Under the pieces are notes generated by a model. It was given only the letters and a program-made list of their open reading frames with translations, had not been told where the DNA came from and searched no databases. 64,000 nt of DNA from Polyangiaceae bacterium. Its GTDB lineage: Bacteria; Myxococcota_A; Polyangia; Polyangiales; Polyangiaceae. Positions 44,896-54,373 of the stretch are shown piece by piece; position 1 is the stretch's first letter; each line of letters starts with the position of its first letter. The position numbers and the translations under genes were made by a program. Where the stretch lies: the NCBI GenBank assembly GCA_947475525.1, contig CANJMI010000015.1:62001-126000 (forward strand), written 5' to 3'.

Positions 44896-46578
44896 CTATT
44901 CGACGCGGCGTTGGAACTTGAGGTGCCGTTTTTTCATCAAACGGTAGAGCGTTACGACATTGATTCCGGCGATTTCTGCGGCTTGACGAACGTTGCCTCC
45001 GCACCCGTGCAGCAGGTCGGCGAGGTATTGGCGTTCGAGCGGCGCCAGCCACTCTTCTCTGACCTCGGTGAGCGGCCGAAAGTCGGCGGGGTTCGTTCCG
45101 GTGAGCGTCGGAAGCCGCGGTGGCGCGAGGCTCGGAAAGCCCGCAAGTCCAGGTTTCCCAGCGAATTCAGGCAAAATGCTCGGAAGCGTGCCCGACGGTG
45201 GCGGCATCGACGTGAACGCTGGAAAAACGCTGCCGCCGGTGCGGGGAATGCGCGATGGCGGCGGTGCCGAGGTCACGCGCGGGCGAGCAGACTCAGGCGC
45301 GGGAGGCTCGCGGAGGGCATTCGGTAGGTCATCGGGAAGCAGCGCTGGCCCGGTCGCCATGATCGCGCCGTGCTCGATGGCGTTCTTCAACTCGCGAACG
45401 TTGCCCGGGAAATCGTAAGCGTGAAGCACGTCGAGCGCTTCGGGGGAGATGCGGTCGCACGCGAGACCGTGCTTCAACGAGGCTTGTTGCAGAAAGACGA
45501 CGGCGAGCGTGTCGAGGCTGTCGGCCTTGTAGGTCCGCAGCGGCGGGATCTCGAGCGTCATCACGCTGAGGCGGAAGTAAAGGTCTTCGCGGAACTCCCC
45601 GCGGCGCGCCATCGCCTGGAGGTCGCGATTGGTGGCGCATACGAGCCGTACGTCGACTCTTTCGGCGGGGCGATTGGAACCGAGCGGCTGCACTTCGCCG
45701 TATTCGACTGCGCGCAGCACCTTCGCCTGCAGTGCGAGAGGCAGCTCGCCTATCTCGTCGAGAAAGAGCGTCCCGCCTTGCGCCTTATGAAACTCGCCGA
45801 TTTTGTCAAAGCTCGCGCCGGTGAAGGCGCCTTTGACATGGCCGAACAGCACGCTCTCGATCATCGTATCCGGGATCGCTGCGCAGTTGACCACGACGAG
45901 CGCGGCGCTCGCACGGCGGCTGTTGAAATGAATCGCGCGCGCCATCAAGTCCTTGCCCGTTCCGCTCTCCCCGCGAATCAATACCGGCGCATCGGTGGGC
46001 GCTACGTGTGCCAGTCGCCGCTCGACTTCCAGCCATGCGCGACTGAGCCCCTTGATGAGAAATGGCCGCCCTCCGTCGTCTTTGGATTGGCGATAGATTT
46101 GCGCGCGATGCAGAAACTTGGCGCTCGACTCGGCGAGCTCCGTCAGAGTGAGGATGGCATCCTCGCCAAGACCGCCCTTCGAGCGCGTCGACACGGTGAG
46201 AACGCCTATCGGACGACCCTCGTACGCGATCGGGACCGCGGCGATTGACGCGACGTCGTGGAAGTACCGCGCGTAGTTGGGATCGGTGCTCGCATCGCGG
46301 CAGAGGTACGGCGCGTTGGCCTCGAAGGCGCAAAGGGCGATCCCCTTCGGCTTGCCGTCTGTCGGCGCCCGCAAGACGGAGCCGGGGAGCGTCACCGTCA
46401 GGCCATCGACGACGTGGAAATCGACGCGAAGGCCCTTCGTTTTTGGGTCGTAGAGAAATATCGCCCCGTGACGCGCGCCGGTTCGAGCCATCGCGAGCTC
46501 CATGATTCGGCCCTCCAGGGACTCAATGTCCGCGTGATCGAGCTCCTCGTCGGTTCGTTCTCGGGTTGCCTCGTCCAC
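44896..46578 (-). CDS. Sigma-54-dependent transcriptional activator with GAF sensor
   Basis: This is a protein of 560 residues. A GAF-like sensor (about 15-165: ARHGAIFLYDPKTKGLRV, SIAAVPIAYEGRPIGVLTVS) is followed by an AAA+ core with Walker A GESGTGKD, the sigma-54 contact loop GAFTGA (intact), Walker B LFLDEIGELP and sensor R-finger region. A Pro-rich linker and a Fis-type helix-turn-helix (GNVRQAAEIAGINVVTLYRL) follow. The start is GTG. It is divergent from the amidase gene by about 100 bp. The signal sensed and target promoters are unknown. Confidence 0.94.
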   Translation of the reverse strand: MDEATRERTDEELDHADIESLEGRIMELAMARTGARHGAIFLYDPKTKGLRVDFHVVDGLTVTLPGSVLRAPTDGKPKGIALCAFEANAPYLCRDASTDPNYARYFHDVASIAAVPIAYEGRPIGVLTVSTRSKGGLGEDAILTLTELAESSAKFLHRAQIYRQSKDDGGRPFLIKGLSRAWLEVERRLAHVAPTDAPVLIRGESGTGKDLMARAIHFNSRRASAALVVVNCAAIPDTMIESVLFGHVKGAFTGASFDKIGEFHKAQGGTLFLDEIGELPLALQAKVLRAVEYGEVQPLGSNRPAERVDVRLVCATNRDLQAMARRGEFREDLYFRLSVMTLEIPPLRTYKADSLDTLAVVFLQQASLKHGLACDRISPEALDVLHAYDFPGNVRELKNAIEHGAIMATGPALLPDDLPNALREPPAPESARPRVTSAPPPSRIPRTGGSVFPAFTSMPPPSGTLPSILPEFAGKPGLAGFPSLAPPRLPTLTGTNPADFRPLTEVREEWLAPLERQYLADLLHGCGGNVRQAAEIAGINVVTLYRLMKKRHLKFQRRVE

Positions 46579-46677
46579 GCGTGTTCTCGTCGTCGCTGTC
46601 TCGCCCCAGGATACGCGATCGCGCCTGCGATCTACGATGTTCTCGTCACAGACTTACGAGAGTAGCTTGGTCAAGCC

Positions 46678-47508
46678 ATGCGAGTCGCCGCCATTCAGCT
46701 GAACAGCCAGAGCGACGTGCCTCGGAACCTCGCCCACGTCGAAGTTCTCGTCGCTCGAGCGGCGTCACAAGGTGCGCGGCTCGTGCTCCTGCCCGAGAAC
46801 TTCGCGTATTTTGGAGATGAACTTGGCAAACGCGCGGTGGCGGAGCGCCTCGACGACGCTCCGACGTCGGAGGGAGATGGCCCGATTGTCGCGGCGATGC
46901 GCGCGCTCGCAGTTCGTCACGGGGTGTGGCTGCTCGCCGGCGGCATGCCGGAGACGAGCGAGGACACGGCGCGCCCGTACAACACGTGTGCCGTCTTCGG
47001 TCCCGACGGGCGGTTGGTCGCCCGCTACCGCAAGATCCATCTGTTTGACGTCGAGCTCGGTGACGGCGGCTCGTACCGCGAGTCGACCTCCACGATGGCC
47101 GGCACCGAACCGGTCGTATTTCGCGTACCTGGTGACGACGGCATCGTGGTGGGCCTCAGTGTTTGTTATGACCTGCGTTTCCCCGAACTCTATCGCCGCC
47201 TGATTGACGCAGGGGCCGAGCTTCTCGTCGTTCCGGCGGCGTTCACTCTCGCGACCGGCAAGGACCATTGGACGGTTCTGCTTCGCGCCCGCGCGATCGA
47301 GTCGCAGGCTTTCGTCCTCGCGGCGGCCCAATGCGGCAAACACGGGGAACGCCTCACCTATGGCAAGAGCGTCGCGGTCGATCCGTGGGGCGATATTATC
47401 GCTCAGACCTCGGAGGGCTCGGGGATCGTCGTGGCGGAGCTGGATCGCAGCTACCTCGCGCGGGTGCGTAAGCAGTTGCCTGCGCTCCAGCATCGCGTGC
47501 TCGGCTGA
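46678..47508 (+). CDS. Nitrilase-superfamily amidase (deaminated glutathione amidase type)
   Basis: This is a protein of 276 residues with the complete Glu-Lys-Cys triad: Glu40 in LLPENFAYFG, Lys119 in YRKIHLFD and Cys163 in SVCYDLRFPELYR. The IHLFD and CYDLRFPELYR forms are typical of the Nit1/YbeM group, which repairs deaminated glutathione, so that is the likely role, though other omega-amidases share them. It has no signal peptide and is thus cytoplasmic. It converges on the next kinase gene with only three bases between stops. Confidence 0.92.
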   Translation: MRVAAIQLNSQSDVPRNLAHVEVLVARAASQGARLVLLPENFAYFGDELGKRAVAERLDDAPTSEGDGPIVAAMRALAVRHGVWLLAGGMPETSEDTARPYNTCAVFGPDGRLVARYRKIHLFDVELGDGGSYRESTSTMAGTEPVVFRVPGDDGIVVGLSVCYDLRFPELYRRLIDAGAELLVVPAAFTLATGKDHWTVLLRARAIESQAFVLAAAQCGKHGERLTYGKSVAVDPWGDIIAQTSEGSGIVVAELDRSYLARVRKQLPALQHRVLG

Positions 47509-47511
47509 GCG

Positions 47512-49419
47512 TCACTTTACGCAGGCGCCGCCAGCGAATCGACAAACTCCGTCGCTCTTGCAGGTGGCCGAACCCTCGCAGTCGGCTGCGTTCGTTGCGA
47601 TGCACCCGTTTTCCTTTGCCGTGCAGCGACCCGTGCGCGTGCACCCGGGCGTCGGGCGGCAGTCAGCGTCCGTGTCGTAGCGAGCCTGCATGCATGTGCC
47701 GTGGTTGAGTCGGCATTCGCTGTTCTTCATGCACCCTTGGCTTGCATCACAGTCGACCTGCGTGAGTGCGACACACACACCTTTTCGGGCCCAAACTGCG
47801 CCGTGAAGCACGCCCAGGTAGCTCTTCCGGCAATCGGCGTCGGACGTCGCTCGACACACGAGCCGCTGCGCGATGACCTTCGGCGTGCACATGCCCTGGA
47901 TCGTGCAGTCACTGCCGCATGCCTCAGGGCCGAGCTCCTCAACGTCGGTTGCGCTCGCGGCGGGTGGCGTCCCGGACGGTTTGAGACCACCCCGTTCACG
48001 AGGCTTCGCAGACGGCGCCGTACCGGACATGAGCGCGTCCGCGCGTTCATGACTACTCGCGGCGAGCACGGGTACCACTTGTGAGGGCGTTCCGGCTGCG
48101 CTCGCGGCGGCGTCACTCGTTCGGGCGGCTGACTCCGGTGACGCCGGACTCGCGAGTCGGGCGCGCGCATCGTAGTGGTCGAGGCCCTGCCGGCGCGCCG
48201 TTGCGACACCGTAGCCCGCCGCGAGCAAGGCTGCCCCGAGCGCGGCTGCGAGTAGGCGGGACCGGCGTGTCGTCCGCGCGGTCGCGGGGTCGTTCGCCGT
48301 CGCCGCGCCGGTCGATGCCGTTGCGAGCGCCGGGGCAGACTCGGCTATAATCGCGCCGGTTGTGGAGGCGCGTGCTGTGGTTTCCAAGCCGCGTCGCGCG
48401 ACGAACTGCGCTGCCTCCGACTCCGCGAGAAATTCACTCGTCGAGAGGAGGGGGCTCTCTCGGGCGTCGGGTTCGGGCTCCGCCGCTCGCACCCCGTCAA
48501 CGGCCCGCTCAAGCGCCGTCCAGAACGCGCGCGCGTCGGCGAATCGGTCTTCAGGCCGCACCGCGAGCGCCCGCTCGAGCACCGCGTCGACCTCGTCTTC
48601 GACGTCGGCGCCGAGCGCACCCGGCGTCGGCCTGATGGTAGGATCGAGCGCACACGCCATCAACTGAACGACGTCGTCTCCCTCGAATGCAGGTCGTCCG
48701 ACGACGAGCTCGACCAGCACCAACGCGAGCGCGTGCACGTCGGTCCACGGACCCGTTGCGCCCTTGCGCCGATCGAATTGCTCGGGCGCGCCGTATTGCG
48801 GCGTGAACGCGCGAGGGGCCTGTCCCGTCATCCGCAGCGCTTCGCTCTGCGACAGGCTGTCTTGGACCACCTTCGCGATCCCGAAGTCGAGCACCTTCAG
48901 CACCTCGCGGTCGCCGACCTTCGCGAGAAACAGGTTGGCGGGCTTCACGTCTCGGTGTGCCACTCGTTGCTCGTGCGCTTCGGCGAGCGCGAGCGCGGAA
49001 GGCGTGAGTAAACGCACGGCTTCCTTGATCGAGAATGGCCGTAATCCCTGCTTTTTGCGCTGTTCGATGACAATGTCGAGCGCGCGCCCATCAAGCCATT
49101 CGAGGACGATGTATGGCGTCCACGCGCCGCTCGGCGAGGTCGCGGCGCCGACGTCGAGGGCCTGAACGACGGCGGCGGATGCTTTGGAAAGGCGGTGAAG
49201 TACGCGGCCTTCCTCCGTGAAGCGCCGCTCGAACTTCTCGCGCTCCTGACCGACGAGGGCTTTCGGTACCTTGAGGCACTTGATCGCAACGGGGACGTTG
49301 AGGGCCTTGTGATGCGCCCGATACACGACCCCGAAGCCACCTTCGCCCGCCAGCGCGGTTACTTCAAAGCGTCCGTCGATCGTGTGACCGAGCCAGTCGA
49401 AAGGGTCGCGCTCGGCCAT
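47512..49419 (-). CDS. Ser/Thr protein kinase with Cys-rich extracytoplasmic domain
   Basis: This is a protein of 635 residues. The kinase domain (about 15-310) has GEGGFG (25-30), Lys47, HRDVKPAN with Asp157, DFG with Asp178 and a GAPEQF segment in place of SPEQ. After a linker, one membrane helix (388-406) leads to an outer part whose last 130 residues hold about 22 Cys. They are arranged as four short repeats with the rough pattern DC-x(3-5)-C-x(4-5)-C-x(5-6)-C. This resembles Cys-rich adhesive or ligand-binding modules and could be the sensor. No operon partner is evident. Confidence 0.93.
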   Translation of the reverse strand: MAERDPFDWLGHTIDGRFEVTALAGEGGFGVVYRAHHKALNVPVAIKCLKVPKALVGQEREKFERRFTEEGRVLHRLSKASAAVVQALDVGAATSPSGAWTPYIVLEWLDGRALDIVIEQRKKQGLRPFSIKEAVRLLTPSALALAEAHEQRVAHRDVKPANLFLAKVGDREVLKVLDFGIAKVVQDSLSQSEALRMTGQAPRAFTPQYGAPEQFDRRKGATGPWTDVHALALVLVELVVGRPAFEGDDVVQLMACALDPTIRPTPGALGADVEDEVDAVLERALAVRPEDRFADARAFWTALERAVDGVRAAEPEPDARESPLLSTSEFLAESEAAQFVARRGLETTARASTTGAIIAESAPALATASTGAATANDPATARTTRRSRLLAAALGAALLAAGYGVATARRQGLDHYDARARLASPASPESAARTSDAAASAAGTPSQVVPVLAASSHERADALMSGTAPSAKPRERGGLKPSGTPPAASATDVEELGPEACGSDCTIQGMCTPKVIAQRLVCRATSDADCRKSYLGVLHGAVWARKGVCVALTQVDCDASQGCMKNSECRLNHGTCMQARYDTDADCRPTPGCTRTGRCTAKENGCIATNAADCEGSATCKSDGVCRFAGGACVK

Positions 49420-49528
49420 GCGCCGGATTGTCCATCACTTCGGGCCGGTTGCGCCACCGTCTCGGGGGCGCGTCTACGCCGGGGTATCGTTCGCTCCGGA
49501 CTGCGCTCTCGCCGGCCTGAGGATTCCC

Positions 49529-49972
49529 TCACCAAACTGAATCGACGTTGACGATACCCGTCAAGCTGACGATTTTTTGGCGCTTGGCGAGTAAGGCTCG
49601 CAATTCCGCGGGGCGCCGCAGACCGATCCGACGAGCGACGGTCCCTTCCGTGTTGCCGGTGCTGAGTAGGTCACGAGCACGAGCCGCGCGAATTTCATCG
49701 TAGAAGACGTGCGGCGAGCACGCGTAGGCCGCGCGAAATTGCCGTGCAAAGTGAAACTCGGACATGTCGAGGTCCAGCGCCACCTCATAGACTCGAACGC
49801 GGACACCGTTTTCGGCTGCGAGGCGAAGGCGCTCGCGAGCGGCGGCGAGCCTCTCTGGGAGGCGCTCCGGGACCGCGTCGACGGGGCGAGCCTGATGCGG
49901 AGCCGCGACGGCGTGAACCTGGCTCTCAAGGGCTGAGGGGACGGCGAATTGGTAACGATATGCGTTGTTCAT
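49529..49972 (-). CDS. AraC-type DNA-binding protein, short form
   Basis: This is a protein of 147 residues. It has only the AraC/XylS DNA-binding domain, with a first helix-turn-helix (VYEVALDLDMSEFHFARQFR), the connecting helix (SPHVFYDEIRAARARDLL) and a second, less regular one (TVARRIGLRRPAEL). The ligand-binding half is absent. GGAGGAC before ATG 49972 is decisive for the start. It is divergent from the ligase gene by 170 bp. Confidence 0.8.
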   Translation of the reverse strand: MNNAYRYQFAVPSALESQVHAVAAPHQARPVDAVPERLPERLAAARERLRLAAENGVRVRVYEVALDLDMSEFHFARQFRAAYACSPHVFYDEIRAARARDLLSTGNTEGTVARRIGLRRPAELRALLAKRQKIVSLTGIVNVDSVW

Positions 49973-49975
49973 GGT

Positions 49976-49982
49976 GTCCTCC
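49976..49982 (-). promoter_or_regulatory. Ribosome binding site of the AraC-type gene
   Basis: GGAGGAC on the minus strand lies four bases before ATG 49972-49970 and excludes the longer 207-residue reading. Confidence 0.75.
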
Positions 49983-50142
49983 ACAACGGGGGAAACGTGC
50001 CCCCGGTCTTGCAAACTTCGAAGCTCTGACGGGGAGGCGTCCGAAACGATGCATCGCGCGGCGTTTTTTTTTCGGGCGGGCGGGGTGCCACCGTGGACCA
50101 GCCGACCTTGCGGACGCTGCGAGTCGGGCCTAACGATGCGGC

Positions 50143-52104
50143 ATGACGGCACCGCGGCATCTCGGCGGGGGACTCGACGCGGCGCCGACTGCGGTGGTGC
50201 GGGCGGCGGAACTCGGGTCGCGCATCGAGCGTTACCGGGACGCTTACTACCGGGGTGAGCCGCTCGTCTCGGATGCGGCGTTTGACGCCCTCGAGGACGA
50301 GCTACGCGGCCTCGAGCCGGGGCACGCGGCGCTCGCTCGGGTTGGCGCGACGCCGGCGTCCAAGGAGTGGGAGAAAGCGCGCCACACCATTCCGATGGGG
50401 TCGCTGAACAAGGTCACGACCGAGGACGAACTCGATGAGTGGCTCGCGCGATGCGCTGAATTGCTCGCAAAAGACGCGCGCTCCGGAATCGCCGCGGCCT
50501 TGTTCGTGGCCGAGAAACTCGATGGGTTGAGCGTTGAACTGATCTACTCGGGCGGCCGCCTGCAGGACGGTCTAACGCGCGGCGATGGAGAGATTGGCGA
50601 ACGCATCACTGCCAACGTGCGGCGCATGCGCGGGGTTCCTTCGCGCATCGCCTACGACGGCACGCTCAGCGTTCGCGGTGAGATCATCCTCCGCAGTTCC
50701 GATCGCGCGGCCCACTTTGCCGATTATTCATCGACCCGAAACGCGGCGGCGGGGACGGCGCGGCGCCTCGATGGCGTCGGATGCGAGCATCTCACCGTGC
50801 TGGTCTACGACGTCGCAGATGAACTCGAGCTCGCCACCGAATCCGCGAAACACGCGTTTCTGCTCTCCCTCGGGTTTGCCACGCCTCACGGATTTGCCGG
50901 GGACGTCGAGGCCGTGCGGTCGCTCTACCGCGAGTACAACGAACGGCGTCGCGCCGCTCTCGACTACGAGATCGATGGCCTCGTGGTTCGGGCCGACGAT
51001 CTGCGCGTTCAGGCCGAACTCGGTGAGCTCAACCGTCGCCCACGCGGAGTGGTCGCCTTCAAGTTTCCGTCGCCGGTCAAGCTTACCCGAGTCAAGGCGA
51101 TCGTATGGGACACCGGGCCGAGCGGGCGCGTCACGCCGGTGGCGGAGGTGGACGGCGTCGAGCTCGTCGGTGCGATGGTGCGTCGGGCCTCGCTCCACAA
51201 CGTCGCGAACGTTCGCCGGCTTGGCATTGGCGTTGGCGATGAGGTGATGGTCTCGCGGCGCAACGACGTCATCCCTTACGTTGAAGAAGTCGTCGCGAGC
51301 GCAGGCGCGCCCGTTGAGCCTCCGATATCGTGCGGCGTCTGCGGCTCGCGGCTTCGGCCCGAAGGCGAGTATCTCCTCTGCCGCGAGGATTCATGTCCCG
51401 CGCGCGTCGAAGGGCGCATTCGCAATTGGATCGATGCGGTCGGCGCGCTCGAATGGGGAGACAAACTCGTGCACACGCTCGTCGGACAGGGGCTCGTGCG
51501 TGAGCCGTTCGACCTTTACAAATTGACCGTCGACGATCTTGCGAGCCTCGATCGACATGGCAAGAAGAGCGCAGCGAACGCGCTCGGGCAGCTTCGTTCG
51601 CGCTTGCCATTGCGCCTGCCGACGTTCCTCGCCGCCCTCGGCATCGAGGGCTTCTCGACGCAGACGGCGCGGCTCCTCGTTTCTGCCGGATACAACGACC
51701 TCGAACGGCTTCTCTCCGCCACCGCTGCTGAGCTCGCCCTCATCGACGGTCTTGGCGATATCAAGGCGCGAATGGTCGTCGAGGGGTTGGCTGCGCGCGC
51801 CTCCGAAATCGAACGACTGCGCGAGGCTGGGCTTGGCCCGCTTGCGTCCGAAGCCGTCGGACCGCTCGACGGTAAGAGTTTTTGCATGACGGGGACGCAG
51901 CGTCGACCTCGTCGCGAGCTCGAGGTTTTGATCGAGGAGCACGGTGGTCGAATGCTGACCGGTGTGACGAAGGAACTCGATTACCTGATCATCGACGACC
52001 TCGCGTCGACGTCGAGCAAGGCCGTGAAAGCTCGAAAATACGGCACGCGCTTGATCGGCGAAGAGGATCTGAACGCGATGATCGGGATCTCGGAAGCCCT
52101 ATGA
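50143..52104 (+). CDS. ligA: NAD-dependent DNA ligase
   Basis: This is a protein of 653 residues. The Ia domain (YYRGEPLVSDAAFDALEDEL), HTIPMGSLNKV, and the adenylation motif FVAEKLDGLS with Lys125 are present, with RNAAAGTARRLD and the OB-fold. The C4 zinc finger is CGVCG...CREDSC. HhH repeats (LIDGLGDIKA) and a C-terminal BRCT (GKSFCMTGTQRRPRRELEVL) complete the architecture. Several motifs are slightly off the most common forms (AEKLDGLS for EPKLDGLA, AAGTAR for AAGSLR), so this may be a divergent or second ligase. Confidence 0.93.
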   Translation: MTAPRHLGGGLDAAPTAVVRAAELGSRIERYRDAYYRGEPLVSDAAFDALEDELRGLEPGHAALARVGATPASKEWEKARHTIPMGSLNKVTTEDELDEWLARCAELLAKDARSGIAAALFVAEKLDGLSVELIYSGGRLQDGLTRGDGEIGERITANVRRMRGVPSRIAYDGTLSVRGEIILRSSDRAAHFADYSSTRNAAAGTARRLDGVGCEHLTVLVYDVADELELATESAKHAFLLSLGFATPHGFAGDVEAVRSLYREYNERRRAALDYEIDGLVVRADDLRVQAELGELNRRPRGVVAFKFPSPVKLTRVKAIVWDTGPSGRVTPVAEVDGVELVGAMVRRASLHNVANVRRLGIGVGDEVMVSRRNDVIPYVEEVVASAGAPVEPPISCGVCGSRLRPEGEYLLCREDSCPARVEGRIRNWIDAVGALEWGDKLVHTLVGQGLVREPFDLYKLTVDDLASLDRHGKKSAANALGQLRSRLPLRLPTFLAALGIEGFSTQTARLLVSAGYNDLERLLSATAAELALIDGLGDIKARMVVEGLAARASEIERLREAGLGPLASEAVGPLDGKSFCMTGTQRRPRRELEVLIEEHGGRMLTGVTKELDYLIIDDLASTSSKAVKARKYGTRLIGEEDLNAMIGISEAL

Positions 52105-52159
52105 GTGCCCTGGCAGCGCAACCTAACTCCAATCAATGCGCTCTACTTAAAGGACTACA

Positions 52160-53281
52160 TTGAGTAGATTTAAGACCGTTTCGCCTGTCGAAGACGCGGA
52201 AGTTAGCAAGTCGGCGTGGGTTGCCCTGCGTGTCCTCGCGTTCGCGGGCCTCGTGGCGTCGTTGTCTGTTCGCGCAGTGGAGCCATCGATCGTTGGCGTG
52301 TGGTCAGGCATCGACGATGCCGTCAACGCCTGGCGACTCGTTGGAGCGCTGCTGTCTCAGGGCTTCGCGTGGGGCGGGGGAGTCGTGGCTGTTGTTTTCG
52401 CTGTCCGCCTCGGTCGGCAGCAAGCGTCTGGGGCCGCGCGCGCTTTGGCGGTCGGTGCGTGCATGATGGTGGCGCTCTCCCTCGTGATTTCTTCCGGAGC
52501 GCTGAGCGAGCTTGTGCGGCGTGTGCTTGGGGAGCGCTTGGTCACGCGATTGCCCCACCAATCCCAGCTGATTCTCGCGACGGCGAGCGCGTTGTTCGTT
52601 GCCGTGGTTGGACGCGACGTGTTGCCGCGCCGCGAGGTGAGAGGCGCGGGGTTCGTCGCCGTGGCGGTCGCGTGCGTGGTCGCGTCTCGAACGCTCGCAA
52701 TCGCAGCCCAAGCGTTCGCCCCAGTCGACGACCCGCGGGTCGGGTTCGGAGTCGCTCGCGTGTTCGCCACGCTCGAGTGGGGAGCACTCGCGTTCGCCGG
52801 GGTGATCGCTCTCGCGTGGGTCGGTACAGCGCGGTCACCTCGGCTTACGCTTCCAGAGTGGGCCCGCCGCGCGGCCGCCACGGCATTCGTCGTGCTCGCC
52901 ATCGGGGGCGCGAGTGCGGTGACATTTCTCGCGATTCGGGGACAATCGGTGGATGCATCGGGATGGGCCGTTTTCTTTGCAAGGATGTCCGACCACTTGC
53001 TCGACCCGTTCGCGCCGCCTGTCTCGCTTTCGCTGCGCATTTACGTCGAGTGCCTCCGTTGGACGGTGGCCGTTGGGGCGCTCCTGCTGTCACCTCGAGG
53101 CGGCGCCGCGAGCGCCAGCGTCGCGCTGCTGCTGACCGGATGCGGGGAAGCGACCTCGCCGGCGGGTGCGCTCGCGCTCGTGCTCGGGGCCGGGTGCCTC
53201 GCGGCCGCGCCGCCAACCTCGCCCTTCCCGTCGGGAGACGAAGACGCCACGGTACTTGCGCCTGATGAACTCGCGGACTAG
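52160..53281 (+). CDS. Unknown polytopic membrane protein
   Basis: This is a protein of 373 residues with about eight hydrophobic helices from residue 20 to 345, and an acidic tail (SGDEDATVLAPDELAD). I recognise no family. The start is TTG with AAAGGA upstream. It stands 57 bp before the cupredoxin lipoprotein gene and may be co-transcribed with the oxidase cluster, but nothing in the sequence ties it to respiration. Confidence 0.7.
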   Translation: MSRFKTVSPVEDAEVSKSAWVALRVLAFAGLVASLSVRAVEPSIVGVWSGIDDAVNAWRLVGALLSQGFAWGGGVVAVVFAVRLGRQQASGAARALAVGACMMVALSLVISSGALSELVRRVLGERLVTRLPHQSQLILATASALFVAVVGRDVLPRREVRGAGFVAVAVACVVASRTLAIAAQAFAPVDDPRVGFGVARVFATLEWGALAFAGVIALAWVGTARSPRLTLPEWARRAAATAFVVLAIGGASAVTFLAIRGQSVDASGWAVFFARMSDHLLDPFAPPVSLSLRIYVECLRWTVAVGALLLSPRGGAASASVALLLTGCGEATSPAGALALVLGAGCLAAAPPTSPFPSGDEDATVLAPDELAD

Positions 53282-53338
53282 ATACTGCGGCGAATTGACG
53301 CAGTTCGATTGTCGTTCCTGTTTTTGGAGGATAGAAAA

Positions 53339-54208
53339 ATGACGTTCCGTTCGATCTCGATTGCCACCGGTATTGTCGCTGCGGCGGCGCTTGTCATGGG
53401 TTGTGAAGGCGAGAAGCCGGCAGCAGGTACCGGCAAGACCGGTAGCGCCACCACCGCGAAGCCCATGCCGACGCCCGCTGTCGCCGCGACCGCGACCGCG
53501 ACCGCGAAGGCGACCGCGAAGCCGGCTGTTGAAGGCAAAGGGACCCTGAAGGGCGTGATCGCCTTCAGCGGCAAGGCTCCCGTGATGAAGGAGCCAAAGA
53601 AGCGCAAAGACGCCGACGTCTGCAAAGACGCGAAAACCCCGCACAACGCCGTGCTCGTGAAGGACGGCAAGCTCGCGGACGTATTCGTTGCGATCGGCGA
53701 TGGCCAAATCACCGGTGAGTTTACGGCCGCGAAGCCCGCGGAGGTCCATCAGACGGGCTGTGTCTACGTCCCGCGCATCCAGGGGATTTTGCCCGGCCAG
53801 GAGCTCTCGATCTTCAACGATGACGCGACGCTTCACAACGTGCACGCCTACCACGGCGCGGATTCGCCCATCAATCAGGCCCAGCCCAAGGGTGCCGCGC
53901 CCCTCAAGACGACCAAGTTCGAGGAGCCTGGCGTCTACCGCCTGCAGTGCGATGTCCACCCGTGGATGCGGTCGTTCGCGATTGCCTCGGACAACCCGTA
54001 CTTCGCCGTGAGCGCGGCCGACGGCTCGTTCACCATCGAGAAGGTTCCCGCGGGCAAGTACAAGATCGTGGCGTGGCACTCGATCTTCGGCAAGCTCGAG
54101 AAGGCCGACGTCGAGGTCAAGGATGGCGCGGTTGACGTCGCGTTCGAGTTCAAGGGAACTGAGGCTGAGCCGGCGGAGAACGCGGGCGAGATGAAGGACC
54201 TCTTCTGA
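53339..54208 (+). CDS. Cupredoxin-type lipoprotein
   Basis: This is a protein of 289 residues. The lipobox LVMGC lipidates Cys22. An Ala/Thr/Lys-rich linker (TATATAKATAKPA) precedes a plastocyanin-like domain with candidate type 1 copper ligands: His in ATLHNVHAY, then Cys, His and Met in LQCDVHPWMR. A C-terminal carboxypeptidase-regulatory-like section (DGSFTIEKVPAGKYKIVAWHS) follows. GGAGG before the ATG is strong. It opens the cytochrome oxidase cluster and could carry electrons or copper to the oxidase at the outer face. Confidence 0.9.
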   Translation: MTFRSISIATGIVAAAALVMGCEGEKPAAGTGKTGSATTAKPMPTPAVAATATATAKATAKPAVEGKGTLKGVIAFSGKAPVMKEPKKRKDADVCKDAKTPHNAVLVKDGKLADVFVAIGDGQITGEFTAAKPAEVHQTGCVYVPRIQGILPGQELSIFNDDATLHNVHAYHGADSPINQAQPKGAAPLKTTKFEEPGVYRLQCDVHPWMRSFAIASDNPYFAVSAADGSFTIEKVPAGKYKIVAWHSIFGKLEKADVEVKDGAVDVAFEFKGTEAEPAENAGEMKDLF

Positions 54209-54274
54209 TCGAGCTGAACCGTGCGACCGCCGCCTGAGCGCTGCGGTCGCGGGGTTCGAGTGACCGATTCGACC

Positions 54275-54314
54275 GACCGGGCGCGTCCGTAAGGAAAGCA
54301 GTGCCCGGTCTTTT
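54275..54314 (+). terminator. Probable rho-independent terminator
   Basis: GACCGGGC (54275-54282) pairs perfectly with GCCCGGTC (54303-54310) around a 20-base loop, followed by TTTTGCATTTT. A second stem (GCGACCGC / GCGGTCGC) precedes it. It lies between the cupredoxin gene and ctaB, so these may be separate or attenuated transcripts. Confidence 0.6.
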
Positions 54315-54373
54315 GCATTTTGTGCCGCTTCGACTGGAACTTCGCAGTCCATGAGGCTAGGTTGCGCGAGCCG

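Noticed and set aside
49529-50152. Longer 207-residue reading of the AraC-type gene
   Set aside because: The first 60 residues have no family signal and cross the ligase start; GGAGGAC directly before the internal ATG marks the true start.
53140-53165. Lipobox-like LLLTGC inside the polytopic membrane protein
   Set aside because: It is internal, after many membrane helices and more than 300 residues from the start, so it cannot be a signal peptidase II site.
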